DNA of 64,000 bases, taken from Anaerolineales bacterium (GTDB taxonomy: Bacteria > Chloroflexota > Anaerolineae > 4572-78 > J111). Location: positions 124,001 to 188,000 of the forward strand of contig JACKAU010000010.1 of NCBI GenBank assembly GCA_020634855.1. The letters are read 5' to 3'. Shown piece by piece: positions 50,606 through 58,976 of this stretch; within the stretch, counting starts at the first letter, position 1, and each line of letters starts with the position of its first letter. The notes under the pieces were generated by a model. It was not told the origin of the DNA and searched no databases. It saw nothing but the letters and a program-made list of their open reading frames with translations. Made by a program: the position numbers and the translations under genes.

Positions 50606-52008
50606 ACAAACTGTGGGTGCGACTGTTGCTGGCGTTTGGGTTGGTCATCGGGGTAACGGTTATCGCCGCCGGTCTGTTGGCTAACTATCAGGTCACCACC
50701 CAGTTTCGCCAATTTATGACGAACAGCCAGGCTGGTCTGGCCATCGAGCCGGATTTAATGGCTTACTACACCACGCACGGCACGTGGGACGGCGTGGAGA
50801 CCGTTTTTGAGACCCTACACGGGCGCGGCCAGGGTGGTGGCGGGATGGGGCATGGGCAGGGAATGGGCATGCAGTTTGGCCGGCCCACGTTTGTGCTGGC
50901 CGATAGCACCGGCCGGGTGGTTTACAGCGACTCTACGAGAGAGGTCTCGAACCAGCTAAGCCGAACTCAAATCAGTAACGCCATTCCGTTGAGTAATCAA
51001 GCGCAGTCGGTGGGTTATCTGTTGGTTGATACGCCGGCGGGCGCGGCAGCCCAACTGACGGGACCGGCCCGCAGTTTTGTCACCCAGACGAACCGGGCTT
51101 TGTGGCTGGCGGGGTTGATGGCCGGCGGCCTGGCGGTGCTGGTCAGTATCGTCATTGCCAGAGAGTTGGCGGTACCGCTGCGGCGAATGGCTGCCGCCGC
51201 CGGGCAGATCGCGCAAGGGCAGCTTGACCAGCGCGTTCCGGTCAAAGGCGCCGATGAATTGGCCCACCTGGCGACGGCCTTCAACCAGATGGCCACTGAT
51301 TTGCAGCAAGCTGAGCAACTGCGTCGTAACCTCATCGCCGACGTGGCCCACGAGTTGCGTACCCCCGTAAGCGTCATTCAAGGCAACTTGCAGGCCATTC
51401 TGGATGATGTGTATCCCCTGGAAAAAGCGGAAATCGCCTCCATTTACGATGAGACGCTCACTCTCAGCCGCCTCATCGCCGACCTGCGCGATCTGGCTCA
51501 GGCTGAGGCCGGCCAACTTGATCTCAACCGCCAGCCGGTTGAGTTGGGACCACTGATTGAAACGCTGATCGATTTGTTTGGCGGGTTGGCTCATGAAAAA
51601 GAGGTGACGTTAGAGCTTGAGATTGCGCAGAATTTGCCGCCGGTCTCTGCTGACAGCGACCGGGTTCGCCAAATTTTGCATAATTTGCTGGCGAACGCTA
51701 TCCGCCACACCCCGGCTATGGGGCAGGTGAAGGTGGTCGCCGAGGTGGTATCAACGCCTGATCAGTTTGTGAAAATTTCGGTGACGGATACCGGCCCCGG
51801 CATCGCGCTTGAAGATTTACCACACGTATTTGATCGGTTTTGGCGAGCCGATAAGTCGCGCTCGCGGCAGCAGGGTGGCTCCGGTTTGGGGTTGGCCATC
51901 GCCAAGCAGTTGGTTGAGGCGCAGGGTGGTCGTATTGGGGTTGAGAGTCAAGTAGGGCAGGGCAGTTGCTTTTGGTTTGTGCTGCCGGGTCTTCTACATA
52001 GTAAATGA
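50602..52008 (+). CDS. Sensor histidine kinase with Gly/Met/His-rich extracytoplasmic loop
   Basis: A 468-residue membrane kinase. Helices at ~8-28 and ~155-180 flank a sensor domain. The loop at 73-93 (HGRGQGGGGMGHGQGMGMQF) is rich in Gly, Met, His and Gln, as in the repeat protein at 46498. HAMP (~180-235), HisKA H250 (LIADVAHELRTPVSVIQG) and HATPase (NLLANAIRHTP, DTGPGIALED, GGSGLGLAIAKQL) follow. Met and His in the loop could bind Cu(I) or another soft metal. The stop is followed by a palindromic repeat that separates it from the convergent receiver gene. Confidence 0.94.
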   Translation: MNKLWVRLLLAFGLVIGVTVIAAGLLANYQVTTQFRQFMTNSQAGLAIEPDLMAYYTTHGTWDGVETVFETLHGRGQGGGGMGHGQGMGMQFGRPTFVLADSTGRVVYSDSTREVSNQLSRTQISNAIPLSNQAQSVGYLLVDTPAGAAAQLTGPARSFVTQTNRALWLAGLMAGGLAVLVSIVIARELAVPLRRMAAAAGQIAQGQLDQRVPVKGADELAHLATAFNQMATDLQQAEQLRRNLIADVAHELRTPVSVIQGNLQAILDDVYPLEKAEIASIYDETLTLSRLIADLRDLAQAEAGQLDLNRQPVELGPLIETLIDLFGGLAHEKEVTLELEIAQNLPPVSADSDRVRQILHNLLANAIRHTPAMGQVKVVAEVVSTPDQFVKISVTDTGPGIALEDLPHVFDRFWRADKSRSRQQGGSGLGLAIAKQLVEAQGGRIGVESQVGQGSCFWFVLPGLLHSK

Positions 52009-52014
52009 AAGTTT

Positions 52015-52068
52015 GGAGCATCAAAGCCCTGCTTTGATCGGACATGACAAAGCCAGCTTTGTCGCTCC
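52015..52068. repeat. Double palindrome of the ATCAAAGC/GCTTTGAT family
   Basis: GGAGC (52015-52019) and GCTCC (52064-52068) enclose two inner dyads: ATCAAAGC/GCTTTGAT (52020-52027/52031-52038) and GACAAAGC/GCTTTGTC (52046-52053/52056-52063). This is the most complete copy in the window. It sits between two convergent genes and may act as a bidirectional terminator. Confidence 0.75.
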
Positions 52069-52087
52069 AACAGGTTTCGCGGTGTTG

Positions 52088-52543
52088 TTAGTTGGTTTGT
52101 TGAGGCAAGACCACAACGGTAAACCAATAATTGCCCATTTCCTGGATAACGCGGACAAATTGAGCAAAGTCTACCGGCTTGACAATGTAGGAACTACAGC
52201 GAAGTTTATACATTTTTAAAATGTCTCGCTCCTCGACCGAAGCGGTTAATACCACGATCGGTAAATGGTTCAAGGTTTCGTCAGCCCCAATTTGTTCAAG
52301 CAATTCCCGACCGTCCATCACCGGCATGTTCAAATCGAGCAAGATTAGGTCGGGGGTTGGGGCATCCACGTAGCGACCTTGTTTGCGCAGAAAGGCCAGA
52401 CATTCCTGCCCGTTGGTCACGTGGTGCAGATTGACCTTAAGTTTGGCTAGTTTGAAGCCTTCCTGGGTTAAAATGACATCATTTTCATTATCTTCGACCA
52501 ATAGAATCTCAATGGGTTTGGCGTCGATCGGTAAGCCGTTCAT
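52088..52543 (-). CDS. Single-domain response regulator (Rcp1/CheY-like)
   Basis: A 151-residue receiver with no output domain. E17-D18, phospho-acceptor D70 (LILLDLNMPVMDGRELLEQI), LPIVVLTAS and the lysine of SYIVKPVDFAQFVRV are intact. It is of the Rcp1 type that pairs with phytochrome-like kinases. ATG 52543 is preferred because GGAG lies 8 bases upstream, within the codons of an alternative ATG at 52561 that overlaps the kinase stop. It is co-transcribed with the kinase at 52558-54561, its likely partner. Confidence 0.93.
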   Translation of the reverse strand: MNGLPIDAKPIEILLVEDNENDVILTQEGFKLAKLKVNLHHVTNGQECLAFLRKQGRYVDAPTPDLILLDLNMPVMDGRELLEQIGADETLNHLPIVVLTASVEERDILKMYKLRCSSYIVKPVDFAQFVRVIQEMGNYWFTVVVLPQQTN

Positions 52544-52557
52544 GAATGGTTCTCCTT

Positions 52558-54561
52558 TCATTGAGGTGTCTGAGAAATCGTAAAATAAAAAGTGCTGCCT
52601 CGACTCGGCTCAGACTCAACCCAGATCTTGCCGCCGTGGCGTTGAACTACGCGGCGACAAACCGCTAACCCGATACCTGAGCCGGGATATTCTTGCTGGG
52701 AGTGTAAACGACGAAAGATTTCGAAAATGCGCTGGTGATGCTCTGGTTCAATCCCGATACCGTTGTCGTGGACTGCGATAAGCCAGTTGTCGTCCCCATT
52801 TTCGGCTGAGACATGAATTTGGGGCGGAAGATTACCGTGATACTTTAAACCGTTCCCAATGAGATTTTGCAATACCTGCGTCAGTTGCGAGCGGTCCCCC
52901 ATGACGGTGGGCAGATTGTCCCGGGTAATGCGGGCGCGAGTTTCTTGGATAATCGGAGCCAACATCGTGGTGAGTTCGTCGAAGATTTCATTGAGAGGGA
53001 TGGACTCAAAGGGTCGGGTCTGAGCATCGACTCGGGAGTAGGCCAGGATATCGTGGATAACTGTCTCCAATTGCCTGGTGCTGTTAACGGCTCGATTGAT
53101 CCAGTCATCGGCCTGTTCATCCAACTTGCCCCGGTAGTGATGTTGGAGTAACTGCATAAATCCATTAATATTGCGCAGCGGCGCTTGCAGATCATGCGAA
53201 GCGACATAGGCAAACTGTTGTAATTCCAGGTTGCTCTGTTCCAGGGCCTCGGCCTGCTGTTTGAGTTGGGCATTATTACGTTTGATCTGGTTGGCGGCCC
53301 GCCTTTTCTCAGTAACGTCTCGAATGATGGCCGTTATCAGGTGGCCTTCCGCTGTTTCAAGCGGACTTAAGCTGACTTCCACCGGAAATTCCACACCGTC
53401 TTGGCGCAAGCCAAACAATTCAAGGTCAATGCCCATCGGACGCACTCGCGGTGCAGCCGAAAACTGGCGGCGATGTTGGGGATGACGGTCGCGAAAGCGA
53501 GGAGGAATGAGCTGCTCAACAGGTTGGTTAGTCAACTCTTCTCGATTATATCCAAATAGGACTTCCGTCTGGGCGTTAACCAGCACTATCCGGCCTTCTT
53601 CGTCAACAATGACAATGGCATCGGGGGCCGCTTCTAGGATGGTTCGAAATTTTTCTTCGGCCTGTTGGATCTGGTGGAATAATCGGCGGCTTTCTTCGGC
53701 TGCCTTCTCTCGTTCCACATCGCGATAATGAAGAATAAAACCTTGCCAGACGACCAGCGCTATAAAGAGCAGGCTGGTTCCGCCCCAACTCAAGGCAAAT
53801 AGCATGGCCGGACTTAATGCCTCAGCGGCGCCATAGAAGATGATCCACCCGAAAATTAAAGGAGTGACCATGGCCACCGGTAATAAAATCCTGACCATCT
53901 GTCCCCCTGAAGAAGAATCGGTGAGTAGCCGCAAAAATCCCTCGTCGGGGCGCAGCCCCATTACACCCACGACCAACGCCACAATACCCAGCGCGGTAAG
54001 GGGCGACATACCGGTTTCCGGATTGCCGGGCACGGCATAGAACGGATTGGTCAAGCTGGCGTAACCAAACAGCGCCAGCCAGGCGATGCTGAAGCCCGTC
54101 AGGCTAAGAATCAGGGTCAACCGCTTATAGAGTTGGTCTGATAAAGGAGACATGGCGATTGATAATCCAACCAAAATAGTACTCACTGTGGTATGGGGTG
54201 AAGGCCGGCCTGGAAAAATACCGCCTTCTTGGGTGACCAGTTGCGGGTACAGTATAACTTCCAGATTAGGCCCCAAGTGGAAAATATACTGTAATCCCGT
54301 CCACACCCCGGCCAGCACTGCTATCCCGACCAGCGCCCAGCAGATCCAAACCAAATGAGCCGCCGACGGTTCTGTGACAATCTTATGGGAGACGAGCAGC
54401 GCCAAACTTAGAATCAACAGAATAAACATAGTCAGGGGGGTGGTGACGGGAGCAGATGGAAGGAGGGTGCGCAGGATCGGAATATCGAACTGCCAGCCGG
54501 CCCAAACGACCAAGCATAGAAAAATGACAAACCAGCCACAAATCGTTGTGACTTTACTCAT
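52558..54561 (-). CDS. Membrane PAS histidine kinase
   Basis: A 667-residue kinase. The N-terminal ~290 residues have about eight membrane segments (FVIFLCLVVWAGW, MFILLILSLALLV, ALVVGVMGL), a MASE-like membrane sensor without a recognised ligand. A PAS domain (~300-415: FRTILEAAPDAIVIVDEEGR) is followed by a coiled coil, HisKA H456 (FAYVASHDLQAPLRNINGFM) and HATPase (NLIGNGLKYH, DNGIGIEPEH, GSGIGLAVCRRV), the phytochrome-kinase subtype. The single-domain receiver downstream is probably its phosphate acceptor. The promoter should lie in the 395-bp spacer shared with the divergent DtxR-type gene. Confidence 0.92.
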   Translation of the reverse strand: MSKVTTICGWFVIFLCLVVWAGWQFDIPILRTLLPSAPVTTPLTMFILLILSLALLVSHKIVTEPSAAHLVWICWALVGIAVLAGVWTGLQYIFHLGPNLEVILYPQLVTQEGGIFPGRPSPHTTVSTILVGLSIAMSPLSDQLYKRLTLILSLTGFSIAWLALFGYASLTNPFYAVPGNPETGMSPLTALGIVALVVGVMGLRPDEGFLRLLTDSSSGGQMVRILLPVAMVTPLIFGWIIFYGAAEALSPAMLFALSWGGTSLLFIALVVWQGFILHYRDVEREKAAEESRRLFHQIQQAEEKFRTILEAAPDAIVIVDEEGRIVLVNAQTEVLFGYNREELTNQPVEQLIPPRFRDRHPQHRRQFSAAPRVRPMGIDLELFGLRQDGVEFPVEVSLSPLETAEGHLITAIIRDVTEKRRAANQIKRNNAQLKQQAEALEQSNLELQQFAYVASHDLQAPLRNINGFMQLLQHHYRGKLDEQADDWINRAVNSTRQLETVIHDILAYSRVDAQTRPFESIPLNEIFDELTTMLAPIIQETRARITRDNLPTVMGDRSQLTQVLQNLIGNGLKYHGNLPPQIHVSAENGDDNWLIAVHDNGIGIEPEHHQRIFEIFRRLHSQQEYPGSGIGLAVCRRVVQRHGGKIWVESEPSRGSTFYFTISQTPQ

Positions 54562-54872
54562 GTTTTACCTCGGATGTTTGGCCATGGCCGAATTAACTAC
54601 TGACATTGTAATTTCTTTTACACGAACTCAATGAAGTCACCCAGTTAAAAGCGGGAGGGCTAATTGATTTGTTGCCGTCGTATTTGAAAATGTAGTAGTT
54701 GAGGGAAGAAATAGTGTTAAATTCAGTATACCACATGTGAGAAGAGGATAAAAAGTTGGTAAAGGCTCTTTTAACCTTTCAGAAAGGCGCGATTGGTCCG
54801 GATGTGGACAACCCTTGAGATGATTAGCGGATGGTTATTAGACTATCTTTATTTATTTTTTATAGTATTTTC

Positions 54873-54901
54873 TTTACAAATTCTGTGGGCAATGGTATAG
54901 T
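54873..54901 (+). promoter_or_regulatory. Sigma-70-type promoter of the DtxR-family gene
   Basis: TTTACA (54873-54878), a 17-base spacer and TATAGT (54896-54901), about 55 bases before the start codon. The flanks are AT-rich. No clear dyad operator was identified. The rest of the spacer 54562-54872 shows no gene. Confidence 0.65.
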
Positions 54902-54956
54902 ACTCAACAAATCTATTCTTGATAAAGAATATAAAACGCGATTGAGGTAATTGTAC

Positions 54957-55643
54957 GTGCTAGGCGATCAGACAACGACCATTCCTGAAGACAAAGTCAG
55001 CGACACGATGCGAGACTATTTGGGTGAAATTTATCGATTAGGGCAAGGCGAGGCCTGGGTCAGCACCACCGCACTGGCCGAAGTATTAGGAGTCTCCGGC
55101 CCGGCTTCGGTGCGGATGGCCCGCCGGATGCACGAGATTGGCTTGATCGAACATCAGCCCTATAAAGGCATTCAACTGACTCCCGGCGGTAAAACAATTG
55201 CCCTGCTGAACATCCGCCGCCACCGGTTGGTTGAGCGATTTTTGGTTGAAGTGTTGAAATTTGGTTGGGATGAGGTTCATGACAAAGCTGACAGTCTCCA
55301 AAAAGGGATCAACCAGACCCTAGAAGATCGTATCGATGAGTTAATGGGGCATCCAACTAGCTGCCCGCACGGCGATCCCATTCCCACGCGAGATGGCGTT
55401 ATGCCCGAAATCGGCGATAAACCGCTGACCGTGGTCCCACCCGGAAAGCGGGGCAAAATTACCCGGGTCAAAACTCGCGAGCCGGAAAAACTGCGCTATC
55501 TGGCCGAAATTGGGATTGTACCCGGCGCAGAGTTTGAACTGATCAACCGCGCCCCCTTCAACGGACCGCTTCGCCTTAAGTTGGGCCGCAATGAACAGGT
55601 GATCGGCTCGGAACTGGCGGCGGCGTTGTGGGTGGTGAATTAA
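54957..55643 (+). CDS. DtxR/MntR-family metal-dependent transcriptional regulator
   Basis: A 228-residue regulator. The N-terminal winged helix (~15-72) has MRDYLGEIYRLGQGEAWVST, LAEVLGVSGPASVRMARRM and GLIEHQPYKGIQLTPGG. The dimerisation and metal-binding domain (~73-140) has HRLVERFLVEVLKFGWDEVH and GHPTSCPHGDPIP with family Cys and His. The C-terminal SH3/FeoA-like domain (~150-228) has LRYLAEIGIVPGAEFELINR. Metal-bound repression of iron or manganese genes is the family role. GTG 54957 has GAGG 8-9 bases upstream; the in-frame TTG at 54951 is too close. The ferritin gene is the convergent neighbour. Confidence 0.93.
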   Translation: MLGDQTTTIPEDKVSDTMRDYLGEIYRLGQGEAWVSTTALAEVLGVSGPASVRMARRMHEIGLIEHQPYKGIQLTPGGKTIALLNIRRHRLVERFLVEVLKFGWDEVHDKADSLQKGINQTLEDRIDELMGHPTSCPHGDPIPTRDGVMPEIGDKPLTVVPPGKRGKITRVKTREPEKLRYLAEIGIVPGAEFELINRAPFNGPLRLKLGRNEQVIGSELAAALWVVN

Positions 55644-55760
55644 AGAGTTTGTGGAGTTTAGGGAGTTCGTAGAGTTTGTAGAGTTGAGGTATTCTTAATT
55701 TTAAGTTATTTTTCTTAGCCTCAGCTTTAGCCTTCTTCTCCCAGTTAGGTTGAAAATTAG

Positions 55761-55790
55761 ACAGCCCCGGCAACGACCGAGGCTGTTTTG
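55761..55790 (+). terminator. Intrinsic terminator between DtxR-type gene and ferritin
   Basis: ACAGCC-C-CGG (55761-55770) pairs with CCG-A-GGCTGT (55777-55786), followed by TTTGATTTT. Between it and the regulator stop, GAGTTTGTAGAGTTT-like units (55648-55688) form a short degenerate repeat. Confidence 0.75.
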
Positions 55791-55817
55791 ATTTTAAAGG
55801 CATCCATAGCCCGTAAA

Positions 55818-56333
55818 TTACGCTTCGGCTTCGGCCTCAGCTTCGTGAGGGTTGCTGCGTAGAAACTCTTCAACCAAAAATAGGTTGTCGCCGGCCCGTT
55901 TCACCACATTCAATAGATCCGACATACTGGAAACTTCTTCCAATTGTTCGGTCACAAACCACTGCAGAGTTTGCCGCGTGAGATAATCTTTTTCAGCCTC
56001 GGCCAGCGCCACCAGCGTGTTGATTTGGTCGGTCACTTTGAGTTCCTGGTTAAGCGCCAATTCAACCGCTTCTTCAACGCTTTCAAAGTGATTTTTGACT
56101 TCATTCGTGGCCGGCACAATCGGGTGCCCCCCGGCATCGGTGATGTATTGCAGCAGCTTCATGCCATGTTGGTGTTCTTCTTGGGCCTGCAGATGAAAGA
56201 AATTGGAAAGTTCAGGCAGCGTTTCTGCATCAAAATAGAGCGCGATGGCAATATACTGATTCTGCGCGGTAAACTCTTCAACCACCTGAGCGTTTAGGGC
56301 ATCGACCACTTTTTTATTGATAAGTGTTGTCAT
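55818..56333 (-). CDS. Bacterial ferritin (non-haem)
   Basis: A 171-residue ferritin that oxidises and stores iron. The four-helix bundle has ferroxidase-type residues in VVEEFTAQNQYIAIALYFDA, FFHLQAQEEHQHGMKLLQYI, ELKVTDQINTLVALAEAEKD and LQWFVTEQLEEVSSMSDLL, matching FtnA spacing (E, Y, E, H, then E and Q on later helices). The C-terminus adds an EAEAEAEA tail. AAGGAG lies 7-8 bases before ATG 56333. It is convergent with the DtxR-type regulator, a likely iron-linked pair. Confidence 0.93.
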   Translation of the reverse strand: MTTLINKKVVDALNAQVVEEFTAQNQYIAIALYFDAETLPELSNFFHLQAQEEHQHGMKLLQYITDAGGHPIVPATNEVKNHFESVEEAVELALNQELKVTDQINTLVALAEAEKDYLTRQTLQWFVTEQLEEVSSMSDLLNVVKRAGDNLFLVEEFLRSNPHEAEAEAEA

Positions 56334-56594
56334 AAGGCAAACTCCTTTTTCTTCGAAACCTAGCTTGATTGTGGATTATAAGTTAGGCATGTTAAACCAG
56401 AGTTAGAAATAGGCAAATAACGCTTTAGCGCAGTCGTATTAGCTACATCGTCCATTTTATGGACACGCTTAACTGAGCCGGAGCCAATCGGTGAGTTGTG
56501 ATCTCGAAAAAGAGGAGATTGAGAAGTTCACAGACAAACGGAACCAAAATTTTCCGAATACGAGCTATCGTCGTGATGGCCGAGGTTTTTAGAG

Positions 56595-57068
56595 TTATGG
56601 ATTGTCTTGATCGATGATGGCGTTCTGTCTGACTAACAAAACCGGGCAGGGCGCGTGACGGGCAACTTTGTCGGCGACGCTACCGAGAGTCCAGCGGGCC
56701 AGCCCCCCTCGGCCGTGGGTTGACATGACAATACAATCTATGTGGTACTCACTGGCGGTATATAATATCCCGTCGGCAGGGGTGGCTTCGCACATGATCA
56801 CCTCAACGTCTAAGCCGTCCTGTTGGAGAGCCTTTTGTTGGGCTAACAGGTAGGCCTCTGCGGCTCGGTGGGCTTGTTCATACGACTCTGACATAGTGAC
56901 AGCCGTGGCTGAAGTCAGATGGGGCGACAGTAATGTCGGATAGCTAACCTCGACCATGCGGATCAAGATTAGCTTGCTGCCAAATTGGTGGGCTAAGGCG
57001 ATGGCGGACGGCAACGCTTTTTCCGCCAGGTCAGAGCCATCTAACGGGATCAAAATGCGCTTAAACAT
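56595..57068 (-). CDS. Universal stress protein, UspA family
   Basis: A 157-residue single Usp domain. It begins MFKRILIPLDGSDLAEKAL and has the ATP-binding C-terminal motif STHGRGGLARWTLGSVADKV followed by APCPVLLVR. The GxxG-9x-GS pattern fits the ATP-binding class. There is a ribosome site AAGGA 10 bases upstream. The 261-bp spacer before the ferritin gene shows no gene. Neighbours (ferritin, flavoprotein, stress proteins) fit a stress-response group. Confidence 0.92.
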   Translation of the reverse strand: MFKRILIPLDGSDLAEKALPSAIALAHQFGSKLILIRMVEVSYPTLLSPHLTSATAVTMSESYEQAHRAAEAYLLAQQKALQQDGLDVEVIMCEATPADGILYTASEYHIDCIVMSTHGRGGLARWTLGSVADKVARHAPCPVLLVRQNAIIDQDNP

Positions 57069-57123
57069 GGCTCGTCCGTCCTTTTTTGTCTACAACTTTA
57101 ATGAGCAGCTCAATAATTTGGAT

Positions 57124-57159
57124 CTGGTGTCGGACAAATCTAAGTTTGTCCGACACCAG
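57124..57159. repeat. 15-bp perfect hairpin between Usp and flavoprotein genes
   Basis: CTGGTGTCGGACAAA (57124-57138) and TTTGTCCGACACCAG (57145-57159) with loop TCTAAG. No U-tract follows on either strand, so it is more like a dispersed palindrome than a terminator. Confidence 0.65.
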
Positions 57160-57185
57160 CCCTTACGCTTTGAGATGAAACCCGT

Positions 57186-58454
57186 TCAATGGGTTAATAC
57201 TTGCGACAGCACCTTCAACCCGGCTTCCATTCCCTGCCAAGCTACGCCTGAGTGAAGCGGTTTACCGGCCCTAAAGCGTTGGGGCAGGTACATCCCTAGT
57301 AATTTCTTGCCGTAGTGCCATACCGGCGAGGACCCGACTCGGTATGTTTCCGCATCCCCCGCAGGTACTTCGGCCGACTGCTGGTAGAAATTCTTAACTT
57401 CCAAAGGAATCTGGGCAAAGGTGGCCGTATCAAACTCATCCAATACATACATGCTAACCGGATGGGAGTAGTTGATGGTCGGTTTGGTGTTCAAAATATC
57501 GGCGGCAATATGCTCGGCCGCGGCATCGGCTTGCAGCACCGCCAGGTACGCCTGTTTAACCGGGAAATTGGAAATATCACCCACCGCATAGATACAGGGA
57601 CATTCGATAACCCGGCGACTTTCTTGATAGGTGGTAACAAACCCCCTGGGATCGGAGGGTAAGCCCAGGAACGGCGTCGAGGCCACGTAGGGCGGGAAGG
57701 AAACTAGTAGGTCATAGGGTACCGATTGTCCGTTTTTATAAACCACTTCGTTAGGCTCAACGCGTTCGACTTCATACTGTTTATAAGCCGTGATGTGGCG
57801 TCGATCAAACTCCTCACTAATTATCGAGTCAAATCGATTACCAAAAGATTGTAGGTAACTATCCTCATAGGTGGTTAAAATTAGGTCGATGCCATCGTGC
57901 CGATCGTGCTTCTGTAGCCAAGAATCGAACAAAAAGGCCATTTCATATAACGGACCGGCGTGTTTGTTGTTGGGCGGCACTAAAAAGAGCACCCGGCGGT
58001 TGTTCGACGCAGAAGCTTCGGCGGCCAGAGTTTCGAACGCCTGCCTCAAAGCCAGCATGTCTTCCGGAGTCCAGATGTTATGCCCATGTGCTTTCAGCCC
58101 CGGAATCTCCTCTGGCCGCATCCCGGCGCCGGTCGCCACCACTAAATAGTCGAAGGGCACAGCCCCCTCTCCGGTACCGACCGTTCGGTGGATCGAATCC
58201 ACTTGGTGGGCCTGGGTTTGCATAAAGCGGATGTTACGTCGTTTCAGCGGCGGCTCCAACGGGATTTTGAGCCGCTCTACATCCTGACCAAAGGGAATAT
58301 AAATAGTGTTAGGTTTAAAGAGGAAGTGATCCTTATCTGATACCAATGTGATGTCGGCCTGGTTGCCAAGACGCATGCGTAGATAAAAAGCGGTTTCTAA
58401 ACCACCAAAGCCGCCGCCTAATACGAGTATTCTGGGGTTTGTCCTGTTCTTCAT
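57186..58454 (-). CDS. Sulfide:quinone reductase-like FAD flavoprotein lacking the family cysteine
   Basis: A 422-residue flavoprotein of the SQR/NDH-2 superfamily. The FAD motif GGGFGGLE (13-20), VVATGAG near 107-113 and CIYAVGDISNFPVKQAYLA near 292-310 are present, and AVLQADAAAEHIAADIL fits SQR/Ndh. In SQR a catalytic Cys lies in a PxGPxCAGxPYEMA region; here the equivalent is NNKHAGPLYEMAF with no Cys. Only the pair in ECPCIYAVGD remains. True sulfide oxidation is therefore doubtful, and an NDH-2 or other quinone-reducing role is possible. AAGGAG lies 6-8 bases before ATG 58454. Confidence 0.85.
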   Translation of the reverse strand: MKNRTNPRILVLGGGFGGLETAFYLRMRLGNQADITLVSDKDHFLFKPNTIYIPFGQDVERLKIPLEPPLKRRNIRFMQTQAHQVDSIHRTVGTGEGAVPFDYLVVATGAGMRPEEIPGLKAHGHNIWTPEDMLALRQAFETLAAEASASNNRRVLFLVPPNNKHAGPLYEMAFLFDSWLQKHDRHDGIDLILTTYEDSYLQSFGNRFDSIISEEFDRRHITAYKQYEVERVEPNEVVYKNGQSVPYDLLVSFPPYVASTPFLGLPSDPRGFVTTYQESRRVIECPCIYAVGDISNFPVKQAYLAVLQADAAAEHIAADILNTKPTINYSHPVSMYVLDEFDTATFAQIPLEVKNFYQQSAEVPAGDAETYRVGSSPVWHYGKKLLGMYLPQRFRAGKPLHSGVAWQGMEAGLKVLSQVLTH

Positions 58455-58976
58455 TGTGGTACTCCTTATGCTAGAAAAGGTAGAATAATTGCAATTTCAC
58501 TATAAACTATATCCCCAACATTTGCGCTAGCCATTTGGGGGGATTGTAGACTAATAGTTTGACCAGTATTTAGACTAGTTGTTTGGCTAGGATAAATTGA
58601 AAAAAACGGTGGTGCGAGACCGTTATTGCCGGTAGGTAGCGAGCGGCTCATCTTGGCGCTGTCAATGATGTGATAGCCACTCGGCCAGTGCGCATTCCAC
58701 AATTGGGCAACGCGTACTGACTAAGTAAGAAGGTAACTCGTGCTGTCTAAGGAGGTAGCCTATGCTGGCTAAGAAGGTAACTCGTGCTACCTAGCTATAT
58801 TGGGGGGAACGGCCGGTTGAGGTCCGTTACAAACGGTTAGCCTCAGCTTGACCACCTGATTATAGCATAGAATGGGCGGAGTTTGCCAGAATAGCGATCA
58901 GAAATAGTTCAGCGTACTCGATTTAGGCAGAATAACTTAACCATTGAGCCAATACAGAAGACGAAGCCGGCGGTTA
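58455..58976. other. 522-bp intergenic region with tandem repeats
   Basis: No gene is supported here. Before ~58620 the region has several TAGACTA and CTAG-type words. The 22-bp triple repeat at 58725-58790 is annotated separately. The remainder is unremarkable. Confidence 0.5.
58725..58790. repeat. Three 22-bp tandem repeats
   Basis: Units at 58725-58746, 58747-58768 and 58769-58790. Copies 1 and 3 share TAAGAAGGTAACTCGTGCT; copy 2 has AAGGAGGTAGCCTATGCT. Near two helical turns each, the units could bind protein in phase. Non-coding. Confidence 0.75.

Noticed and set aside
55576..55803. Small minus-strand frame overlapping the DtxR-type gene end
   Set aside because: It reads through degenerate GAGTTTGTAGAG repeats, has no ribosome site and overlaps a gene and a terminator.
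58466..58702. 78-codon minus-strand frame upstream of the flavoprotein gene
   Set aside because: No ribosome site, no domain, and composition typical of random spacer DNA.
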